NCBI GenBank assembly: GCA_012845835.1
Contig: JABAKD010000030.1
Span: 16,205,210-16,269,209, forward strand
Direction: 5' to 3'
DNA: 64,000 bases
Source: Undaria pinnatifida
Taxonomy: Eukaryota > Sar > Phaeophyceae > Laminariales > Alariaceae
The notes under the pieces were generated by a model. That model saw only the letters and a program-made list of their open reading frames with translations. It did not search any database and was not told the DNA's origin. The position numbers were made by a program, and so were the translations under genes. Each line of letters starts with the position of its first letter. The first letter of the stretch is position 1. Positions 13,801-22,800 of the stretch are shown here, one piece after another.

Positions 13801-16800
13801 TATGATACGAGTATTAATAGTCTATTCCCAAGCGTTTTGTCCCCGTAAGAGGGTGTGCAGCGCTAGAACGGGGAACAACGTTAGCACGTTCCATGTTTTC
13901 GTTTGGGCTTGTACGTGGTGATGCAGTGGCGTCGGTGCTTGTATTGTTTGCGGCGTTATTTGCCGTCATGCGGATTTTCTTATTTGGCGGGTTCCGTGTC
14001 GTAGTATTAAAGTCGCCTTTATCTTCGCCGTTGGCGGGGACAGATGGCGTCGGTCTACTGGTGACCCAGCGCATGTACTCTTGCAGTAGTGACCCCTCGT
14101 TAGTGCCGGTATGTGCACTATAGAGGGAAACACCGGTAATATAGCGGCAACCGGCACTATTCCGGATACTGTCACTACCGGTTGTTCCCACCTGTGCCAA
14201 GCGATCTCGCAGGCACGATAGCGAGCAACTGGCACGATACAGGGATCTCTCCTGTGTTACCTAGTATCATGGCATCGACTGCGAATGTGCTGTACGGTGC
14301 GGGGGGGCACTTTTATGGCGTCTGTTTTTCAGCGGTTTGGGGTCTCTCGCGCGAGTTACACACTGTCTCCTTACGAGCCACACGCGTTTGTTTAGTGTTC
14401 GTGTAGGCGATAGGCACAGCCATGGGATTATTTTGGTTACGATCGCGTCCTTGAGCGTAACGCTGGGCCGCTCGCACGGTTGGCCTAAATCAGGTGGTGA
14501 AGAATGGGTTACCCCCCCGCGTTGCCGTAGCTCGGGACCATGATGTCGTGACCCCTTTGGGACCCATGTATCGCGGCCTGAAAAGCGGCACGTGGGGTCT
14601 AATGGGCCTGCCATGTATGAGAAGTGTGCAGCTGTTGAAAGTGTAAGGATGCTGTGTGCGTGTTGTGCGTCTCCTTATGTTGCACCTCGGACGCGTCCCC
14701 TGCCCTACCCCTGCCCCTACCTCAGCAGCGTTTGTTTTCGTGGCGTCGATCGAGGTAATTTTGCAGTTTTTTTGGCTTTTTGCCCCTCATATCCCGAAGA
14801 GCCTTCATATGCACAGGAGACGGGTCTTTTGGGGGCGCGTCGCGGTCTGGATTAACCTAAATGTACTGGTTCTAATGTAGAGGCGGTAAGTCAAGCGGTC
14901 ACACCACCGTCTACGGTCTCCTACTGTATTACTATTAATAACGCATTTACTGTCTAGGTGGTAGAACACCGTCCATCTCGTCGTCGCGCCAGTACTTTCT
15001 CGTGGTGGTGGTAGTGGTGGTGGGCGGGTGGGAGAGGGGATTCATGCGTTGCGGTATGTTGGTTACCTGGGCCGATGCTGGGACCGGGTTACCAAGGAGA
15101 GGAGTCGGGTGGTCCGTTGTACTATGCTGACCGCTCTGGTTGGAAATGTAGCTGTATACCTGTACCTGGTACGTTTTTTTATTCGTTTTCAGTAACCCGA
15201 TGGCCCTTCCATTTCCGTCCAGTGAATAGAAGATGGAAGAATGTTCTGTTGTTGTGCGGCTACGTCTCGCCTTGAATGCGCGCGTTTTTTTCCCGCGGTA
15301 AGCCCAAGGTCTTGACCTTGCCTGCCCCGGTGGGTGCGGGACTACAGTATTGTTTTGGTCTCGATTTTTTTCTTTATGATTATTGGAGCAGCGCAGCAGC
15401 GAAGAGTATTCCGCACGCTATCTTGCACCGGGTATCCTAGAGGAACGGCTGATTCTTGATTCCAACAGAACAACGTCCTTGGTTGTGATATGTACCTGTC
15501 CGCCTTTTTCTTGCCCCAAGAGAACGCCCGTGGTTACCTCACCTGAAGTTCAAGCCCGAAGTTTGCTTGTCTCGTTGGAACGATCGTGTTTTTTGTTTAT
15601 TTCTTGCGTGAACGTATTGTTTGATAGAATAGGAAAGCGACTGCCATGATCCCGCGGTGGTGCAGTACCCTTAGATGCGGGGCGCCAGCTTGTGCATAGT
15701 GCGGTGAACATCGCGTGCCATGGTCTCGTTGTACAGCGAATTACTGCTGTACCGCACAAATTAGGGGATAGTGCTAGGTCCCGCTTTAGTACGGTGATCG
15801 TCATCTGGCAATAATGCGGGGTCCCGCTTAAGTGTGGTTATTGTCATCTAGCAATAGTGCGGGGTCCCACTTTAGTGCGGTTATGGTCGTCTGGAAATAT
15901 TGCGGGGTCCCACTTTAGTGCGGTTATTGTACTCTGGAAATAGTGCGGTGTCCCACCTTAGTGCGGTTGTTGTCATCTAGAAAGGCAACCGCACTATGTA
16001 AGAACCAGACGCGTTCTCTTTGGTGGCGACGGCTCTAGCTCCAAGGTTGCTTGCCTCGTGTGGGACGGACCTTTTTTTTTTTTTTCGTTGTGGTATACAT
16101 ACGTGATTGATTTAAGATAGAAGCAGCGCCGTGATGCCATGATGTGGTAGATGATACCAGGTAAGTTATAAATAAGCAGCGCCGCGATGCCATGATGTTG
16201 TGCGTGATCATGTGGAAACAGCGCCGCGATGCCGTCGAGTTTCTCACAGGCAAGGCACAAATATGAGAGTACCGCGGTCGGTGCTGGGACCGGGTATCAG
16301 GTGTTGGTGATCGGCTGCCCTTTTACCTGCCCTTTTACCAGAGTTCAAAGTTTATCCGAAACTGATTTGAGGTCATGTGTCGCCGAAAACATCGGTGCAG
16401 ATCTGACGGGGCTCAGGAAACGGAGTACTAGGTACGCGTTTTTGTTTCCCGGGTATTTTTTAGCAGTTGAAGCTTTTCGAGAGAGCGTCGTTGAAAGCGT
16501 GGGACGAAGCTGTGTCTATGTACCGCCGCGGTTGCGGTGTTGTTGATTGGTTTGATTGGCTTGATTGGCTTGATTGGCTTGTATTAAGTAAATAGTGCTG
16601 TTTTAATGCGCACGACGCCGACGCCGCGGTTGTCGCAATTTTCGATTTTGGACGGTTTTTTACGGTTTCGCGCTTGTATCTCCTCCTCCTGAGAGTGTCG
16701 CTCCCCTTCCCCCCCCCCCTCCCTCCCCAGTTGGTTTGTATCCCCTCTTGCTGAGCTGGACGCGTACCCCCCCCCGTGTCCTCCCCCCCTGCTCCCCCCC

Positions 16801-19800
16801 GACCCCAAATTATTTTTCGCTTCATCCCCTCGTCCTAAGCTTGTCGTTTACCCTCCCCCACCCCCCCCACCCCCCTCCCGGTTGATGCGTTATCTTATTG
16901 AACTCGTTTCGGCCGGCAGCAACGGAAGTTGGAGACGGGTAGGCACGAGTCTAAGGTTCAGCGATATGGGCAGATCTACGACGAGGTCAAAGCCCTGCGG
17001 AAGGAGACTAGGCACAGCGTAAAGGATTTGCAAAAGCGGTTCAAGGACAGCGGCGTCATTCAGAACAAGGACCAGTTCATCGTCAAGTTGATCGCTCAGG
17101 TATGTATGTACTGGTGTGGTTCACGTTTCAGATTACAAATGCCCGGGGGGGGGGAGGGGGGGGCTAGCTAGCTTAGCTTCTCCGCTCATATCCGTCGTGA
17201 CCCTTGACGCGCCCCAGAAGGCGGGGTTTCCTGTATGTTAACAGCGTTTTTGCCTCGGGGTGAAAATGATTCGGAGGGTAGGGTATGCCCAGGCGCTTGT
17301 GTGATATGTGTCGTGTGCGCGCGTTGTCCGCCGCTCGATTGCGATTGCCTGGGTAAACATAGACTTGCCTGGGTAGGACGGGGCTGTCGCGGCTTTCGTG
17401 GCCCCCTCGCCGCTGCCAGCGTGCGATTTATTTGGCAATAGGACGGGAATGTCGCGGCAAGTTTTCACGTTCCCCTCGCCGATGCCAGCATGCGACGTAC
17501 CTGTCACCAGGAGCTCGTTAACCCTTTCACCCTCCGCGAAAGTTCAACCACTAGGTTTTTAAGTACTTATTCCAGGCGCTCTAGTGTGTCGCCAAGACAA
17601 GGTGCTGTTCCCCCCCGGCCCATGCTGTTCCCCCCCACGCCCATCTTCTCTCCCCAGCCCCTGCCTCCCCCTTCCACCCTCCCTTATGCCTCGTCCCTAC
17701 CGCTCTCCTTGACTTTTGTTTTCTGCGGCCGTGTTCGGTTTGTGGTGTTGTTTTCCCCGCTTCCTCACCCCTCATGACCGCCCTTCTCGTTGACGTTTGT
17801 TCTTGTCGGCCGTGTTTTCATCTCTGCGGTTGCTGTGTCTGCCGTCGCTCGGGTTCTTTACTCTGTGCTCTGCAGGAACGCAATGAGCAGGAGGGGAAGG
17901 TAGCAGCGATTAAGTCACTTCAGCAGTGGAGGCTGACGGACGTGGAGCTGCATAACTTTATCAATAGGTGGGCTGCTGCCTTCTGCATACCTTCACTGCA
18001 TAACTTGATTAGCTACACGGGCTCCGCGTTTGTGCCGGCATTCGAGCTGTTTTCTGTTTGCGTAACTTTAGCAAATACGTGTGACGGCATTGCGGACGTG
18101 GAGCTGCATAACTTTTATCAATAGTGGGACGCTGCTGTATTCAATGACGCGGCTGACGGACGTGGAGCTGCATAACTTTATCAATAGGTGGGCTGCTGCC
18201 TTCTGCATACCTTCACTGCATAACTTGAGTAGCTACATGGGCTCCGCGTTTGTGCCGGCATTCGAGCTGTTTTCTGTTTGCTTTACTTTAGCAAGTACGT
18301 GTGACGGCAGTGCGGACGTGGAGCTGCATGACTTGTATCAATAGTGGGACGCTGCTGTGTTCAATGACGCGTGCCACGATACGGGTGCGACCACTTTTTT
18401 CTTGGGTCCCTAATTTTCCGAGCCTAAGACATGTCTCAACCCGAAAACTGAGTTGGAGCAAAACAGATGTAGCTATAATATAACCGGATGAAACGTCCCA
18501 TGGCCCAAGGTACACGACGATAATCGTGCACAAAAATGTCCTATTTTTTGTCCGACGGTTTTGGGTTAAAGAGCATTACCGTCATTCAGGAAAACAAAAT
18601 AGCCAAAAAAAGGTATACCTTCAGAAGACAAAATAGCCAAAAAAAGGTATACCTCTGTCGAAACACGTGTTGCATCACACAACTTACTGCGAAACCTTCT
18701 CTTTTTTTTAGTAAATACGCGTACAAGCTTACCCTTCGGGATGTGGTTATTTTCAGCTGCAAAGGTCGTGGGTGTCGCGAGCCGCAAAAAAAGCGGGGGA
18801 CTAAAACTGATGCGAAGCTGAAGGAAACACAGTAAGCCACCGGGCAAGTAACCGGACAAGTAACACCGACCAGCCCAGACGAGTTGATAGCCTAGCCTAT
18901 AGCTGCGACGCTGGTGTTTTGCGTACCCCGTAACAAGTACGTGTGGGAGCAGTAGTGTCTGCTTAGCTTGTGTCGCGTGTTACCCTAAGTGTTCTGAAAC
19001 TCGACATGAGGTAGTAGGCGGTGACTTTGTGCGTGGCGGTGACGGCGGTGCTGTGCTTGTGTCCATTCTCGGAAGGCCAATTAAATAGAAATGGGTGTGA
19101 CATTGCTGCTGCCTGCGCAACTGCCTATCAATAGGTGTTACAACGCGAAACTTTTTGTCACTAGGTCCCTGCCGTTACACTCCCGTGGACGTGTCATGCA
19201 CGAATGTGGTCTCGTGTGCAAGCGGTAGCAGTTGCGTTTGTTTGACACGTACACTGTTTGACACGTACGCTGCACTGTTTTTTTGGTGTGTTGCGTATTG
19301 CGTTGGAGGAGGCGAACTCGCTTGCCGTGGTTGTTTTTTAGAATAAAGCATATATTGTACGACCCTTGATCTAGAGCAGTACTTGGATTTGCTTCCATTG
19401 TGCAAAAAGGCAACTGGTACTGGGTATGACATCAGCCGTTTGGATGCATAGTTAACTAACCAAGGGGTTGTTTTCGGATCATCGCCCGCATCCGAAACGC
19501 CATCACATATTCGTAGTGTGGTAGAGTTACACCGGAGTCGTGGTGGGGATACAGACACTACAATATGTGTTCTCGCGTGGGACAAATGAGATTACTATGA
19601 TTGATCTGTACCTCTCAAGGCAGACAGATCCCTGGTCCAAACCACCGGCATGGCCTATTTTTTGTGTCATGCTGCCTTGTGGGAGCCGTGTGATCGGTAT
19701 GATCTAGCACATGTGTACTGGGTTGGATCTGTGCTGCGCAGATCCTCCACAACATATCATAACATATATAGGATATATGCGATCTAGATGATATATACTT

Positions 19801-22800
19801 GATCTGTCGGACGTGTGAGTGTATTGCTGTGGTGGAGAACTCGTTTACCTTGGTTTTTGGAAGAACGCATAAATGGGTCTAGTCTGCAGCGGTGGGGTGT
19901 TTTTTTTGCTTTTGTAGGTCTCTCTTGATGGATTGATTTGGAGAAGAACTCGTTTTCCTGCGGCGAAGACGCTATCTGTGACCTTGAATGTTTCAAACCC
20001 GCGTTTGCCTTTGCCTTGGTTGTTGGGAGGAGGCAATTTGAGATGGTCATGTTTTCGTTGTGTGTTGGCCATCGTATCGCAATTTTTAAGGTATCGCAGT
20101 ACCCGGTATGGTATGAAATATCGAAGTTTTGGCGTTTGCATCGTGCGTGTTTTGCCCTCCATCCTGTATCTCGCGTGTTTGATATGCTCATATGATACTT
20201 TGTAGGGAACGCAAGCTTCGATGTGTTGGATATCGAAGTCGTATGGGTTAATCATAGTGTAGTTTTACCTCTGTCGGTAGTGTATTGAACTAGATCGTCG
20301 TCCGATATCCAACACTATCATCTACCCGTTCGCACCGAGTCATACCTGGAATACTCACGGCTAAATCCGTGAAGGCGCTGGTTAATCATGCAAGCTTCGA
20401 TGTACGGAGTACTGGATATCGAAATCGTATCGGTTATCGTACTGTAATGTTTTCTTTGTCGATGGTGTATCGAACTCGATTATCGTCCGATATCCAACAC
20501 CAACACCCTACTTGTACGTACCTGAAATAGCCGCGGCTAAATACGGGAGGCGCTGGTTAAGGATCAGTGTTTTTCATATTTCCGGGACACGGTTTGTGCA
20601 TGTCCCGGGGTATCCGATAACAGTCTAGGGAGCATGTGCTTTGTTTGCCCGTCGTTGTTTGTCATTAATCCTACTCAAACGAACTTGACCATACTGCTTT
20701 GCGGCGTACTATAGAGGTCGCGCAGTCCCCTCTGGATACCGCGCATTACGCAGTGCAGCCTGACGCGCCCCCCCCCCTCCCCTCTCCGCGGGGGGCAGCT
20801 GCTATGGTGTTTGGGTATCGCGGCTGGTTTGAGGGCTAGTTTATGCATCCGAACCCCCGTTTTTGCCCGCCCTGAGCACGATTGATCTGTCGCGGATAGA
20901 CAATACCCTGTCCGTAACGGCGTATGGTTTCTGGGTCCATGATACCCGCGAGTTTTCCGTTCGCGGAACGGCACCTTGCGTTTCATAAGCGCGCGCTAAC
21001 ACCAGCATCAGTCAGTTAATCCAGTCCTTTTTTCTGCTATTAATAGTTCCTGTTTTTTCTGCCTGTATGCAATACCTGTTTTCTTTTCTGTTTTCCCGTG
21101 TGTGTTTTTGTTCTGTTTTTTGTTTTTTTGTGGCGCCCTTCAGGACGTATTGCAGATAACCAGTACGATGTTGGGTTTTCCTTCTTGTTTTCTGTTTTCC
21201 TGGCGGGGGGGGGGGGGTTCCGTTTTTTTTTTGTGCCTGCATGATGTATCACATGATGTATCACATGATGTATCACATGATGTAAAATATCGGGGGAACA
21301 CGTTAAAACGGGATGGATCGTATTCCTTATTGGTGGTCGGTGTTTTTTTGTTTTGCTTCAGAAGGTAAATTCTATTTTTTTTTTTCTTGTTTTTCCTTGT
21401 ACGGCTTCGTTGACTGCTTGCTGCCTGGTGCCTCCACGTGCCTTGACTGGATGATTTTCTGCAGATGCCATAGGAGAGGGATAGCGGGCAAGCTGGGCCT
21501 TGCGACGCAGTGGGCGTTCGAGCAGGAGGAGGCGGGAGGCGAGGTCAACTTTAAGGAGGGGCTGGCGTTTTACTCGAGTATCGGCATCCTGCAGGTGCGA
21601 GAGAGAGCAACACATTCATTGGCCGAACTGGTCGTGGCAGTTACACTCTTCGAAAGATTGTGTTACGTACTGGTGTTCGACAAGCGGGCATGGCAGTTTC
21701 TCTTTTCGCGCGATAGTTTTACGTACCTGGTATACACAGATACTAAAAGTACACCTCATTTCTTGATAATGAGATGGCAGATTTCGTCAAAACTCATCTT
21801 CGCAAGCTAAGCTGCGTGTGGAACGCTGATTGCGCGTGCTACGGAGTGTATATCAGCTGGTGCTCATGTCCTGTTGGAGGAATGTAGGTCGGCTCGGTGA
21901 CTCCCTTCAATGCCTACGATGGGTTTTTACACACAAGGGGGGGGGCTTCGTACTGCCATGTCGTGCAAAGGTCCTCGAGCGAAAGGAAATCGGAAGCGTT
22001 GGACCGTGCGGGGGGATGTGTTGATGGGCTAGTTCTGGAGGCTGTGAAACAGCTAATAAGGACATTATATTCCGTTAGACTCGTTTGACGAGAACATTAT
22101 TCCTTCAACATCGGTCAAGAAGGACCGCAAGAATCCACCGCGACCAACGAGTTGGTGTGTATCGGTATGTTATCAGAAACGCAACGGTTGTGCTCGTAGT
22201 GTAATTCTTGTCCACTGTGTGGCGGTATACTAGATCATGAAGCTGTGAATCGGCTGTGTGTAGCGATATTTAGAACGTCGGTTTTTTGGCGCAGCCGATA
22301 CATCCAATATCTAGCGAGCGCGGCGAGTTTCTCGCCATTTAACTTGATTTCTCTTTCACACTCCGCGCGAAATTGAGTATTGTCAGGGTGGTGCCAACCG
22401 ATGCAAATGATATCTGCGAAGATATCGGATATCGGTACACACATCGCCCCGATTTGCCGATTCCGATTCCGATTCCGATTCAAATCGCACCGATGAAGTG
22501 GGTGAATCGGAAACATCCTTTTCAAATGTGCCAAAATGGTATGTAGTCCTTCTTGTCGGATGTGCAACGCTACACCAGGTATTGCCCGTCTTGTCAAATG
22601 TGTATCTGCGTTCTCTGCAGATGTGTCCGAGTAACGGTATGATGTCCTTCTTGATGTATAACGGTCTATTGTCCGTGTCAGTTGTGTTGGTAACCGTGTA
22701 CTGTCATGATGCCCTTTCACTCGTGTGGGTGTTTGGAACGCAGCCGAAAGCAGTTATTTGATCGCAGCCTTTAGTTACGTTAGGGTGTAAACCAGCCCGA

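Larger units (their letters stand above)
9227..16919 (+). other. Intron 3 of the unknown-family gene (7.7 kb) and its contents
   Basis: Besides the tandem repeats near its start, the intron carries a diverged family 1 fragment (about 9800-9990), a 14-bp tandem repeat (11217-11284), a full-length poly(A)-tailed retroposon (11921-12136), a perfect 27-bp direct repeat (12148-12174 and 12460-12486), a small MITE (13457-13541), a 43-bp minisatellite (15767-15981) and a TTGATTGGC tandem near 16540-16580. At least eight TACC(A/T)GGTA words are scattered through it. No nested gene is recognised. Confidence 0.55.
17968..21464 (+). other. Intron 5 of the unknown-family gene (3.5 kb) and its contents
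   Basis: The intron contains the second unit of the exon-tail duplication, a short direct repeat at 18594-18652 (ACAAAATAGCCAAAAAAAGG twice, related to an inverted stretch near 29770), a 179-bp tandem duplication at 20211-20562 and a 12-bp tandem at 21240-21283. No nested gene is recognised. Confidence 0.55.
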